Assembly: GCA_003488325.1 (NCBI GenBank)
Contig: DNLZ01000420.1
Location: forward strand, 1 to 6,766
Length of the DNA: 6,766 nt
DNA from: Planctomycetaceae bacterium
Lineage (GTDB): Bacteria; Planctomycetota; Planctomycetia; Pirellulales; UBA1268
Direction: 5' to 3'
Part shown: piece by piece, positions 1-6,639 of the stretch
Numbering within the stretch: position 1 is the stretch's first letter
Layout: every line of letters begins with the position of its first letter
Made by a program: the position numbers and the translations under genes
Notes under the pieces: model-generated
What the model saw: only the letters and a program-made list of their open reading frames with translations
Databases searched by the model: none
What the model was told of the DNA's origin: nothing

Positions 1-622
1 CGGCCAGTTCGACGCCGGCGCGCGCCGGCGGCGCGCCGTTGGCAGCGGCTGCGAGGCCGGAGCCCGCGATGTCCTCGGCACGCCGCTCGAGCTGCGTCGA
101 CAGGCCGTCGGTCGCCACGATCCGTTTGGCCGCCGGCTGGTCGGTCTGCGAGGACCGAGGGAGGACGACCTCGCGATCCGACAGGATCGACGGCGACTCC
201 CTCGTCGCGACGAGGCCCACGAGCAGCGACGCGGCCAACGCGCCGGAGAGCGTCAGCCATCCCAGGCGACGCCCGGCACGCGGTGTGCCGGACACCGTGT
301 GCGGGGTTCGGTCCGCGACCTCTCCCGGCGCCGGCTCGGTCGCTCGTGCGAGCGCCGCCACGACCGCTCGACGCAGGTCGGTCGACGGTGGTGCGGCGTC
401 GAGCCGCCGCGTGGCGCGCAGCGCCTCGGCGACGGCGCGCGTCTCCTCCACGATGCGCCGGGCATCCGGATCGGCGAGCAGCCGCTCGACGGCGGACCTG
501 TCCGCGTCGTCGAGCTGGCCGAGCGCGTAGGCGGTGAGGAGCGCGGCGCGCTCCTCGGTCGCGTCCCATCGGTCGTCGGGCGTTGGCAGCGATGCGGCGG
601 CGGGCGGCTGTCGATCGGTCAT
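1..622 (-). CDS. Membrane-anchored partner of ECF sigma factor, probable YfbK/VWA-type protein, N-terminal part only
   Basis: The frame is open from ATG at 622 to the left window edge (207 codons, no stop), so the C-terminus is missing. Residues 1-23 are proline- and alanine-rich. Residues about 24-75 form an acidic helical segment, 'LLTAYALGQLDDADRSAVE' followed by 'LLADPDARRIVEE', which resembles the N-terminus of planctomycete anti-sigma-like proteins and of vWA/YfbK proteins encoded just after ECF sigma genes. Residues about 120-139 form one hydrophobic helix (GWLTLSGALAASLLVGLVA) preceded by RRL, so the N-terminus should be cytoplasmic and the rest outside. After it comes a low-complexity linker. 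The gene lies 74 bp downstream of the sigma gene on the same strand, so co-transcription is likely. Inference: it either holds the sigma factor at the membrane or is its effector. The vWA domain, if present, would lie beyond the window. It has no zinc-binding HxxxCxxC motif in the visible part. The ribosome-binding site is weak (GAAAGCGAG upstream). The coding call is firm; the family is tentative. Confidence 0.72.
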   Translation of the reverse strand, partial: MTDRQPPAAASLPTPDDRWDATEERAALLTAYALGQLDDADRSAVERLLADPDARRIVEETRAVAEALRATRRLDAAPPSTDLRRAVVAALARATEPAPGEVADRTPHTVSGTPRAGRRLGWLTLSGALAASLLVGLVATRESPSILSDREVVLPRSSQTDQPAAKRIVATDGLSTQLERRAEDIAGSGLAAAANGAPPARAGVELA

Positions 623-696
623 CGGAGGCTCGCTTTCAGGGTGGCGGGTGGCGGGGTGATGGATGGCCGGGGCGGCATGCGCTCGGCGGCACGATG

Positions 697-1275
697 TCAG
701 GAGGTGGCGGCGGGCGCGTCCGCGACGCCGGTGCGTTCGTGGGTGACCAGGCTCCGCACGCGCGGATGGCCGCGGAGGCTCGTGAGGCCGCGATGCGCGA
801 GCACGCGCACATGACCCTCCTGACGGCCGGTCACCTCGGCGATCTGCCGATACGTGAGTCCCTCGCACCACAGGTCGATCGTCTCGCGCTGCGCGGCGGG
901 CAGGTCCGCGAGGAGGCCGCGGAGGAGTGCGGCGAGGTCGGCCCGTTCGGCCAGCACCGCGGGATCATCCGCGGCGCCGGTGGCGGGTCCGTCGGCGTGC
1001 GGGCTCGTTGCCGACCCGTCACCGAGCGTGTGCTCCCGGCCCGCGCGGCGCAGATGGTCGAGCGCGCGGTTGCGGCAGACGCGGAAGAGCCAGGGGGCGA
1101 CGCGGCCCTCGAGGCGCTCACGCGACTCGCAGCAGAGCGTGACGAACGCATGCTGCACCGCATCGGCGGCGAGGTCGAAGTCGTCGAGCAGTCGCCGCGC
1201 GTAGCGCGACAGCGGTGCCTCGTAGGCCTCGACGGCCTCCAGGACCCACGCCTGCGGTTCTCCACCGTGCGGCAT
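697..1275 (-). CDS. ECF-family RNA polymerase sigma-70 factor
   Basis: This 192-residue protein has the usual ECF length and two-domain layout. Sigma region 2 spans about residues 13-80: a helix with 'EAPLSRYARRLLDDFDLAADAVQHAFV', then 'PWLFRVCRNRALDHLRR' (residues 61-77), the core and -10 recognition part. A variable acidic and glycine-rich linker covers about 81-105. Sigma region 4 covers about 112-170, with 'LLADLPAAQRETIDLW' and the helix-turn-helix 'GLTYRQIAEVTGRQEGHVRV', which should contact the -35 element. There is no extra C-terminal sensor domain, only a short tail. The start at 1275 is chosen because a GAGGAGG ribosome-binding site lies 6 nt upstream and homology begins right after it; the same frame stays open to 1482 but that extension is arginine-rich and sigma-unlike. 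The next gene on this strand, 74 bp on, is a membrane protein likely to act with it. The sigma call is firm; the regulon and signal are unknown. Confidence 0.93.
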   Translation of the reverse strand: MPHGGEPQAWVLEAVEAYEAPLSRYARRLLDDFDLAADAVQHAFVTLCCESRERLEGRVAPWLFRVCRNRALDHLRRAGREHTLGDGSATSPHADGPATGAADDPAVLAERADLAALLRGLLADLPAAQRETIDLWCEGLTYRQIAEVTGRQEGHVRVLAHRGLTSLRGHPRVRSLVTHERTGVADAPAATS

Positions 1276-1281
1276 GCCAGG

Positions 1282-1288
1282 CCTCCTC
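1282..1288 (-). promoter_or_regulatory. Ribosome-binding site of the sigma factor gene
   Basis: On the minus strand this reads GAGGAGG, 6 nt before the ATG at 1275. It is a near-perfect Shine-Dalgarno sequence and settles the start against the longer open frame that reaches 1482. Confidence 0.8.
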
Positions 1289-1357
1289 GCGTCGCGGACC
1301 GTCGTGCGTCGAGGACCACGTGGCTCCTCACGATCGCCGCCGATCCGGCTCCCGATC

Positions 1358-1387
1358 CGATGACGGCGGCGCCGCCGATCCGTTACA
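1358..1387 (-). promoter_or_regulatory. Candidate ECF-type promoter for the sigma factor operon
   Basis: Reading the minus strand, TGTAACG (1387-1381) is followed after 16 nt by GTCATCG (1364-1358). An AAC-containing -35 and a GTC-containing -10 are the usual core of ECF-recognised promoters, and many ECF genes activate themselves. The leader to the ATG at 1275 would be about 75 nt. The spacer contains a 14-bp perfect palindrome (1364-1377, CGGCGGCGCCGCCG) that could be an operator or chance in GC-rich DNA. The match is by eye to short motifs, so this is a suggestion only. Confidence 0.28.
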
Positions 1388-1452
1388 CGCCCCCGCCGGC
1401 GGCCGGCATTCGTCCCGATTCCCCGCCTCGGCCGGCGATGTGAGCATTGTGT

Positions 1453-1527
1453 GTGGCCGGCCACGCCGGGCCGAAACGGCATCCCCCGCGGCCCGGCCGC
1501 CCGCTACGATCCGGCCCCTGCGGGCCG
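1453..1527 (+). promoter_or_regulatory. Cluster of inverted repeats upstream of the PhoH gene
   Basis: Three perfect inverted repeats lie side by side: a 12-bp palindrome GTGGCCGGCCAC (1453-1464); a 9-bp inverted repeat with arms GCCGGGCCG (1465-1473) and CGGCCCGGC (1489-1497), 15-nt spacer; and a 6-bp hairpin CGGCCC/GGGCCG (1512-1517, 1522-1527) with a 4-nt loop, 27 nt before the ribosome-binding site. A weak -10-like TACGAT occurs at 1505-1510 without a clear -35. They may form a structured leader or an operator; their density may also partly reflect GC content. Confidence 0.3.
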
Positions 1528-1554
1528 ACGGGAGCGGGCTCCGCAGACACCCCC

Positions 1555-1560
1555 GAGGAG
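1555..1560 (+). promoter_or_regulatory. Ribosome-binding site of the PhoH gene
   Basis: GAGGAG lies 6 nt before the ATG at 1567. It fixes this start rather than the upstream in-frame ATG at 1447, whose extension is proline- and glycine-rich with no family resemblance. Confidence 0.8.
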
Positions 1561-1566
1561 TCGCCG

Positions 1567-2907
1567 ATGACGCAGACCCCCGACCGCGCGGGCACGCCCA
1601 AGCTCTTCGTCCTCGACACCAACGTCATCCTTCACGACTCGGGCTGCATCCGGAATTTCGAGGAGAACGACGTCGCGATCCCGATCACCGTCCTCGAGGA
1701 ACTCGACCAGTTCAAGCGCGGCAACGAGGACATCAATTTCCAGGCACGCGAGTTCCTGCGCCGCATCGACGCGCTGACCGGCGATGTGCTCGCGCCCGCG
1801 GGCTGCCCGCTGGGGCCCGGCCTCGGCTCGATCCGCGTGCTCCTCGGCAGCGGCCGCCGCGGCCCCGAGGCCTTCTTCGGCGACACGCCCGACCACCGCA
1901 TCCTCCGCACCACCCTCGACCTGCAGAACGAGTCGTCGCCACGTCAGGTGATCCTCGTGTCGAAGGACACGAACCTGCGCATGAAGGCGAAATCGCTCGG
2001 GCTCCGCGCCCAGGACTACACGAGCGACAAGGTCGAGGGCTTCGACAAGCTCTACACCGGCAGGCGGCTCGTGGAGGGCGTCGAGTCGGAGGCGATCGAC
2101 CGGCTCTACGCGAACGGCGGCATCCTGCCCTCCGCGGCGCTCGCGCTCTCGGTGCCGCCACGCGCCAACGAGAACTTCGTGCTCCGCAACGGCAGCAAGT
2201 CGGCGCTCGCCACGTTCCGTCGCTCCGACGACGCCTTCCACCGCGTCGAGAAGCTCGTCTGCTACGGCGTCACGCCGCGGAACGCCGAGCAGTCATTCGC
2301 GCTGAAGGCCCTCACCGACGACTCGATCAAGCTCGTCACGCTCGCCGGCACCGCCGGCACGGGCAAAACGCTCCTCGCGCTCGCCGCGGCGCTCGAGTGC
2401 CGCCAGCGCTACCGGCAGATCCTGCTGGCCCGCCCCGTCGTGCCGCTCTCCAACCGCGACCTCGGGTACCTCCCGGGCGACATCTCCGCGAAGCTCGATC
2501 CCTACATGCAGCCGCTCTACGACAATCTCACCGTCATCCGCCACCAGTGCGGCGAGGACACGCAGGCCGCGCAGCGGATCACCGAGATGCGCGACTCCGA
2601 GAAGCTGCTCATCACGCCGCTGGCCTACATCCGCGGCCGCAGCCTGCAGCGGATGTTCTTCATCGTCGACGAGGCGCAAAACCTCACGCCCCACGAGGTG
2701 AAGACGATCATCACGCGGGCCGGCGAGGGGACGAAGATCGTGTTCACCGGCGACGTCGCGCAGATCGACCAGCCGTATCTCGACGCCCTGTCCAACGGGT
2801 TCAGTTATTTGATCCAACGGATGGTGGGCCAGCCGCTGGCGGCGCACGTCACGCTGGAGAAGGGGGAGCGGTCGGAACTGGCCGATCTCGCGAGCGAGCT
2901 GTTGTAG
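1567..2907 (+). CDS. PhoH family protein: N-terminal PIN domain fused to PhoH ATPase (YlaK/PhoH2-like)
   Basis: The 446-residue protein is complete. Residues about 11-150 form a PIN nuclease-like domain: 'FVLDTNVILHD' (Asp17), 'VLEELDQFK' (Glu44/Glu45), 'TPDHRIL' (Asp109) and 'VSKDTNLR' (Asp134) supply the expected acidic cluster for metal binding. Residues about 240-440 are the PhoH P-loop ATPase: 'YGVTPRNAEQ' at the domain start, Walker A GTAGTGKT (261-268), 'ARPVVPLSNRDLGYLPGD' (288-305), Walker B 'FFIVDEAQN' (364-372) and sensor 'FTGDVAQID' (393-401). All key residues are intact. In characterised PIN-PhoH proteins the pair acts as an ATP-driven RNA helicase and ribonuclease in the cytoplasm; that role here is by family. 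The gene is alone: divergent from the sigma gene, and followed by a hairpin and a 307-bp gap, so it is probably monocistronic. No phosphate-regulation box was recognised. The name PhoH does not by itself imply phosphate control. Confidence 0.96.
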   Translation: MTQTPDRAGTPKLFVLDTNVILHDSGCIRNFEENDVAIPITVLEELDQFKRGNEDINFQAREFLRRIDALTGDVLAPAGCPLGPGLGSIRVLLGSGRRGPEAFFGDTPDHRILRTTLDLQNESSPRQVILVSKDTNLRMKAKSLGLRAQDYTSDKVEGFDKLYTGRRLVEGVESEAIDRLYANGGILPSAALALSVPPRANENFVLRNGSKSALATFRRSDDAFHRVEKLVCYGVTPRNAEQSFALKALTDDSIKLVTLAGTAGTGKTLLALAAALECRQRYRQILLARPVVPLSNRDLGYLPGDISAKLDPYMQPLYDNLTVIRHQCGEDTQAAQRITEMRDSEKLLITPLAYIRGRSLQRMFFIVDEAQNLTPHEVKTIITRAGEGTKIVFTGDVAQIDQPYLDALSNGFSYLIQRMVGQPLAAHVTLEKGERSELADLASELL

Positions 2908-2929
2908 GCCGGCCCGATCTAGGCCGGCC
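2907..2929 (+). terminator. GC hairpin at the PhoH stop codon, possible terminator
   Basis: TAGGCCGGCC occurs at 2905-2914 and again at 2920-2929. Because GGCCGGCC is its own reverse complement, the two copies (2907-2914 and 2922-2929) can pair as an 8-bp all-GC stem with a 7-nt loop (CGATCTA). The last base of the stop codon is the first base of the stem. No T-run follows (GATTCCG), so intrinsic termination is uncertain; it could instead protect the 3' end or be a simple duplication. Confidence 0.4.
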
Positions 2930-2955
2930 GATTCCGCCCGGCACGCTCGCCTGCC

Positions 2956-3079
2956 CGAGTGGACGTCGACCCCCCGTGGCGCACGCCCTGAGGCGTGCGG
3001 TTTCTCTCGTTGGCGTACGCCTCGACGCCTCTGATGTTCGCTCCCCGTGGCGTTCGCCTCCAGGCGTGCGAGTGGACGT
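2956..3079. repeat. Diverged hairpin-forming intergenic repeats
   Basis: The 307-bp gap between PhoH and the oxidoreductase gene holds no credible gene but has clear repeat structure. Two 28-bp units, 2972-2999 and 3043-3070, match at 23 of 28 positions, sharing CCCCGTGGCG at the left and AGGCGTGCG at the right. The first contains a perfect 8-bp stem CGCACGCC/GGCGTGCG with loop CTGA (2980-2999). In the second the stem is degraded. Between them, 3010-3031 looks like a third, poorer copy with the palindrome GGCGTACGCC (3012-3021). An 11-bp direct repeat CGAGTGGACGT sits at 2956-2966 and 3069-3079, framing the block. This resembles small dispersed intergenic repeats (REP/MITE-like); whether copies occur elsewhere cannot be seen here. 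Confidence 0.6.
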
Positions 3080-3145
3080 GGCGGCCCGCGTCGGCTTCGT
3101 GGTGTGACAGGGCACGAGTGGCTCGGCGTCCGAGGCCCGGGTCGT

Positions 3146-3173
3146 TTGGTGCCGGCTGCAACACTGGTATTAT
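3146..3173 (+). promoter_or_regulatory. Extended -10 housekeeping-type promoter for the oxidoreductase operon
   Basis: TGGTATTAT (3165-3173) is an extended -10 (TGn plus TATTAT, 5 of 6 to consensus). TTGGTG (3146-3151) lies 16 nt upstream and matches 3 of 6 of the -35. An AT-rich hexamer is rare in this DNA. It predicts a start near 3180 and a leader of about 35 nt containing the AGGAG ribosome-binding site at 3204-3208. Confidence 0.5.
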
Positions 3174-3214
3174 CGTGCCGCTGGGGTGACCTCTTTCTCG
3201 TTCAGGAGCGGGCC

Positions 3215-4534
3215 ATGCACGTCGTTCGCCATCTTCCCGAGCCGAAACGTCCGCGCGGCACGGGCGCGTCCCGGCGTGGCTTCCTGCGTCGCGCCCTCGC
3301 GGCCGGTGGTGCCGCCGCCGTCGCGCCCGTGGTCATTCCGTCGTCGGCACTCGGGCTCGACGGCGCCGTCCCGCCGAGCGAGCGGATCATCGTCGGCGGC
3401 ATCGGCATCGGCCGCCGGGGGGAGTACGACCTCGGCTGCTTCCTCGAGCAGCCCGACGTCCAGTTCGTCGCCGTGTGCGACGTCAAGCAGGAACGCCGCA
3501 GTGCCGTCAAGCAGATCGTGGACAAGCACCACGGCACGCCCGACTGTGCGACGTATCGCGAGGCGGACGAACTCCTCGGCCGCGACGACATCGACGCCGT
3601 GCTCATCGCGACGGGCCCCAACTGGCACGGCGCGATGGCCATGGCCGCCGCCAAGGCCGGCAAGGACGTCTACTGTGAGAAGCCCTGCACGAAGAACATC
3701 GTCGAGAGCCTCATCCTGCTCGACACCATGCGGCGCTGCGGCACGATCTTCCAGGCGGGCACGCAGCGGCGGAACCTGCCGCATTTCGCGTTCGCATGCG
3801 AGCTCGCCCGGACCGGCCGCCTCGGCACGATGAAGCGGGTTTACGCCCACCCGGCCGGCATGACGGCGAAGACGAGCGGATGGCTGCCGGAGGAGCCGGC
3901 GCCCGATCCTGCCGTCGCCGACTGGGACGCCTACCTCGGCCCGGCCGCCTGGCGCCCCTTCAACTCAGGCACGCTCAAGGACGGCTTCAACTTCGAAAAG
4001 GGGGGCGGGCTCGTGGGCGGCGGAGTCCTCGAGTGGGGCTCCCACTGCGTCGATCTCTGCCAGTGGGCCGTCAACGACTGTCCGCCACCCGTCGAGTACG
4101 ACCCGCCGCGGGATGGAGAGATCGTCACGCGGTATGCCGACGGAGTGGAGCTCGTGTTCCGGGAGAAGGGCTGGATTCCGCTCGGTTCGTGCCCGGTGCG
4201 CTTCGAGGGAGACGCCGGCTGGGTGGAGGCGGGCGATTCCGGAAAGCTCGTGCTCAGTTCCCCGGCGCTCCTGGCCGGCCGCACGGTGGAGGAGATCGGC
4301 GGCTATCCGGCGACCTTCCACGTCCGCGACTTTCTCGATTGCGTGCGGACGCGGAGCCAGCCGAAGGGCAACGCGGAGGCCGCCGCCCGGGCCCACATCG
4401 CCTGCCACGCCGCCAACATCGCGATCTTCCTCGGGCGGACGGTGCGGTTCGACAACGCGACCAACCGCTTCCTCGACGACGACGAGGCGAATCGGCTGCG
4501 ATCGGAGGCCCTGCGCGAGCCCTGGCGGATCTGA
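3215..4534 (+). CDS. Tat-exported Gfo/Idh/MocA family oxidoreductase
   Basis: The protein has 439 residues. ATG at 3215 follows AGGAG by 6 nt. A twin-arginine signal covers residues 1 to about 48: 'SRRGFLRR' (19-26) fits the S-R-R-x-F-L-K/R motif, followed by an alanine- and valine-rich h-region, so it should be exported folded, probably with cofactor bound. The mature part opens with a Rossmann fold, 'IIVGGIGIGRRGE' (58-70, glycines 64, 66 and 69), followed by 'FVAVCDV'. 'CEKPCTKN' (154-161) holds the Lys of the conserved EKP motif, and 'GGGVLEWGSHCVDLCQWA' (268-285) holds the probable catalytic His277. The C-terminus ('RDFLDCVRTR', 'CHAANIAIFLGR', 'DDEANRL', 'REPWRI') matches the planctomycete exported branch. 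The family oxidises or reduces sugars, inositols or keto-glycosides with NAD(P); the substrate here cannot be read. It is the first gene of a likely operon with the HEAT protein 97 bp downstream. Confidence 0.95.
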   Translation: MHVVRHLPEPKRPRGTGASRRGFLRRALAAGGAAAVAPVVIPSSALGLDGAVPPSERIIVGGIGIGRRGEYDLGCFLEQPDVQFVAVCDVKQERRSAVKQIVDKHHGTPDCATYREADELLGRDDIDAVLIATGPNWHGAMAMAAAKAGKDVYCEKPCTKNIVESLILLDTMRRCGTIFQAGTQRRNLPHFAFACELARTGRLGTMKRVYAHPAGMTAKTSGWLPEEPAPDPAVADWDAYLGPAAWRPFNSGTLKDGFNFEKGGGLVGGGVLEWGSHCVDLCQWAVNDCPPPVEYDPPRDGEIVTRYADGVELVFREKGWIPLGSCPVRFEGDAGWVEAGDSGKLVLSSPALLAGRTVEEIGGYPATFHVRDFLDCVRTRSQPKGNAEAAARAHIACHAANIAIFLGRTVRFDNATNRFLDDDEANRLRSEALREPWRI

Positions 4535-4619
4535 GCGAGCGCGGCCGTGTCGTGCCCGATGCGGACGAAGCGTGGATGACGAATCACCAGCGAACGAGCG
4601 AACGGCTCGTGAGACACCC

Positions 4620-4624
4620 GGAGA
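4620..4624 (+). promoter_or_regulatory. Ribosome-binding site supporting a GTG start
   Basis: GGAGA lies 7 nt before GTG at 4632. No suitable in-frame ATG exists near the signal peptide, so this decides the start of the HEAT-repeat gene. Confidence 0.65.
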
Positions 4625-4631
4625 ATTGGAC

Positions 4632-6554
4632 GTGACCCTGACGCACCTTCGCCCGACACTCGGCGTCGTGGCCATCCTGCTCGTGGCATGCGCGGCGGCG
4701 ATCCACGGCCCGGGCGTCCGGGCGGCTGAACCCACCGCGAAGGAGCAGGAGCTTCTCGCCGTCCTGCGGTCCGACGCGCCCGAGGCCGACAAGGCGATCA
4801 CGTGCAAGTATCTCGCGGTCTACGGGTCGTCCGCCGCTGTCGCCGATCTCGCGAAGCTGCTCGGCAATCCTCATCTGGCGTCGTGGGCCCGGATTCCCCT
4901 CGAGGTCATCCCCGGTCCGGAGGCCGATTCGGCGCTTCGGGCGGCGGCGGGCTCGCTCGGCGGAAGGGCCCTCGTCGGCGTCATCAACTCGATCGGTGTG
5001 CGCGGAGATGCGACCGCGGTGCCCATGCTCGAGGGGCGCCTCAAGGATGGCGATGCCGAGGTGGCGGCCGCCGCCGCGGCGGCACTCGGCAGGATCGGCA
5101 CGCCGGCGGCGGGCAAGGCGCTCGCGGCGGCGCTGGGCACGGCCACCGATCGCGACGAGGTCGCGCAGGCATGCGTCGTGTGCGCGGAGAAGCTCGCTGC
5201 CGCAGGTGATGCTGCCGGGGCGATCGTGCTCTGTGACGCCGTCCGCAAGGCCGATGTCTCCGAGCAGCGTCGCGCGGAGGCCTCGCGTGGCGCCGTGCTC
5301 GCGCGGGGGGCCGAGGGCGTCCCCCTCGTCGTCGAACTGCTGCGCTCCCCCGCGCCGCGGCTCTTCAACATGGGGCTCTTCACGGCCCGTGAGCTCGGCA
5401 CGGTGCCCGGCCGCAATGAAGCGCTCGCCGCGGCGGCGGATCGCATGCTCATCGACGAGGTTGCGGCGCTCCGCCGCGACGGCAACGAGGTGCGCGGCGC
5501 GATGGTGATCGCCGCGCTCGCGGATCGCGGCGGTGCCGGTGCGAGCGCCGCGGCCTCGGCGGATCCGATCCGGAAGGCGCTGATCGAGACGGCGCGGACC
5601 GGGCCGCGGGCGATGCGGATGGCATCCGTCGCCGCCCTGGGTCGTGTGGGGGATGCGTCGGTGGTGGGCCCGCTGCTCGAGGTGGCGGCCACGGCGGACT
5701 GTGCCCCCGCGGTGCGGCAGGCCCTCGCGGCCCTCGGGGACCCCGAGGCGGACGCCGAGATCCGCCGGCGACTCGCCGGAGCGAACGAGACCGTGCTGCC
5801 GATGCTCGTCGGCATCGTGGGTGACCGGCGCATCGCCGCGGTGGCGGAGATCGTGCCGCTCGTCGAGCACCGCTCCGCGGACGTTCGGTCCGCGGCCCTC
5901 GAGGCCCTCGGCGCCGTCGTCGATCTCGCCAATCTCGACGTCCTCATCCGCGCGATCGCACCCTCCGCACCGGGCGGGGGCAGCGACGCGGAACGGGCGA
6001 TCGCCACCAAGGCACTGACGGAGGCCAGCATCCGCATGGAGGATCGCGAGGCGTGTGCGGCGAAGCTCACCGGCGCCCTGGCGGCTGCCGCCCCGCCGCA
6101 GCGCCTCGTGCTGCTCGACACGCTCGGCGAGGTGGGAGGCACGCGGGCGCTCGAGGCGCTCGCCGCGGCCGCCGCGTCGTCCGACGAGGCGCAGCAGGAT
6201 GCGGCCACCCGGCTCCTCGGCAAGTGGATGACCGCCGACGCGGCGCCGGTGCTCCTCGGGTTGTCCCAGCCCGATGCGCCGCCGCGATACCGCACGCGGG
6301 CGCTGCGCGGCTACCTGCGGATCGCACGGCAGTTCGTCCTGCCCGACGCGGAGCGGGCGGCGATGTGCCGCCGGGCGCTGGCCGCCGCCACCGAGGAGGT
6401 GGATCGCAAGGCGGTGCTCGAGATTCTCAAGCGGTACCCCGGCATGGCGACGCTCGAGGTGGCCCGCGAGGCCGCGAAGGTGCCGGGACTCGAGGCGGAC
6501 GCCACGGCGGTGGTGCGCGAGATCGAGCAGAAGATCGCCAAGCCCGCGACCTGA
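4632..6554 (+). CDS. Exported alanine-rich HEAT-repeat protein
   Basis: The GTG start at 4632 gives 640 residues. Residues 1 to about 32 form a signal peptide: 'LRPTLGVVAILLVACAAA'. LVAC (17-20) fits a lipobox with Cys20, so a lipoprotein is possible; cleavage by signal peptidase I after 'GVRAA' is the alternative. The rest is a helical solenoid of degenerate HEAT/PBS-lyase-like repeats, for example 'DAEVAAAAAAALGRIGTPAA' (141-160), 'RMASVAALGRVGDASVVGPL' (329-348), 'ADVRSAALEALGAVV' (416-430) and 'QQDAATRLLGKWMTADAAPV' (521-540). A C-terminal part, 'TRALRGYLRIARQF' (555-568) followed by 'DRKAVLEILKRYPG' (591-604), resembles a planctomycete HEAT family often fused to or beside DUF1080 hydrolase domains; here no such domain is fused. 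HEAT solenoids bind proteins rather than catalyse, so a scaffold role outside the cytoplasm is inferred. It sits between two exported-protein genes on the same strand, so it is probably co-transcribed. Confidence 0.9.
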   Translation: MTLTHLRPTLGVVAILLVACAAAIHGPGVRAAEPTAKEQELLAVLRSDAPEADKAITCKYLAVYGSSAAVADLAKLLGNPHLASWARIPLEVIPGPEADSALRAAAGSLGGRALVGVINSIGVRGDATAVPMLEGRLKDGDAEVAAAAAAALGRIGTPAAGKALAAALGTATDRDEVAQACVVCAEKLAAAGDAAGAIVLCDAVRKADVSEQRRAEASRGAVLARGAEGVPLVVELLRSPAPRLFNMGLFTARELGTVPGRNEALAAAADRMLIDEVAALRRDGNEVRGAMVIAALADRGGAGASAAASADPIRKALIETARTGPRAMRMASVAALGRVGDASVVGPLLEVAATADCAPAVRQALAALGDPEADAEIRRRLAGANETVLPMLVGIVGDRRIAAVAEIVPLVEHRSADVRSAALEALGAVVDLANLDVLIRAIAPSAPGGGSDAERAIATKALTEASIRMEDREACAAKLTGALAAAAPPQRLVLLDTLGEVGGTRALEALAAAAASSDEAQQDAATRLLGKWMTADAAPVLLGLSQPDAPPRYRTRALRGYLRIARQFVLPDAERAAMCRRALAAATEEVDRKAVLEILKRYPGMATLEVAREAAKVPGLEADATAVVREIEQKIAKPAT

Positions 6555-6639
6555 CGGGCAGGATGGATCGAGTGCCGGCGCGATCGGCTCGGAATCACGG
6601 CCTGCCCCTGTCACCCCAGCACGCACGAGGAGCGCAGCG

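Noticed and set aside
39..530. 163-codon plus-strand frame at the left edge
   Set aside because: It is rich in Ser, Arg and Ala with no domain, and lies opposite the open minus-strand gene that has a membrane helix and fits the sigma operon.
583..1443. 286-codon plus-strand frame opposite the sigma factor
   Set aside because: It is the antisense shadow of the sigma gene; no domain, and the minus-strand frame has clear sigma regions 2 and 4.
1215..3107. 630-codon plus-strand frame overlapping PhoH
   Set aside because: It is an out-of-frame reading of PhoH with very arginine- and proline-rich composition. The PhoH frame has intact motifs and a ribosome-binding site.
2919..3189. Small frames on both strands in the gap after PhoH
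   Set aside because: They run through the repeat block, have biased composition and no ribosome-binding site, and show no family resemblance.
4113..4631. Upstream extension of the HEAT-repeat frame into the oxidoreductase gene
   Set aside because: The extension would overlap conserved oxidoreductase sequence by over 400 bp, is arginine-rich, and would bury the signal peptide; GTG at 4632 has a ribosome-binding site.
4584..6626. 680-codon open frame on the minus strand opposite the HEAT gene
   Set aside because: It mirrors the HEAT gene, is full of arginine, histidine and glycine, and has no recognisable domain. Long antisense frames are expected in DNA this GC-rich.
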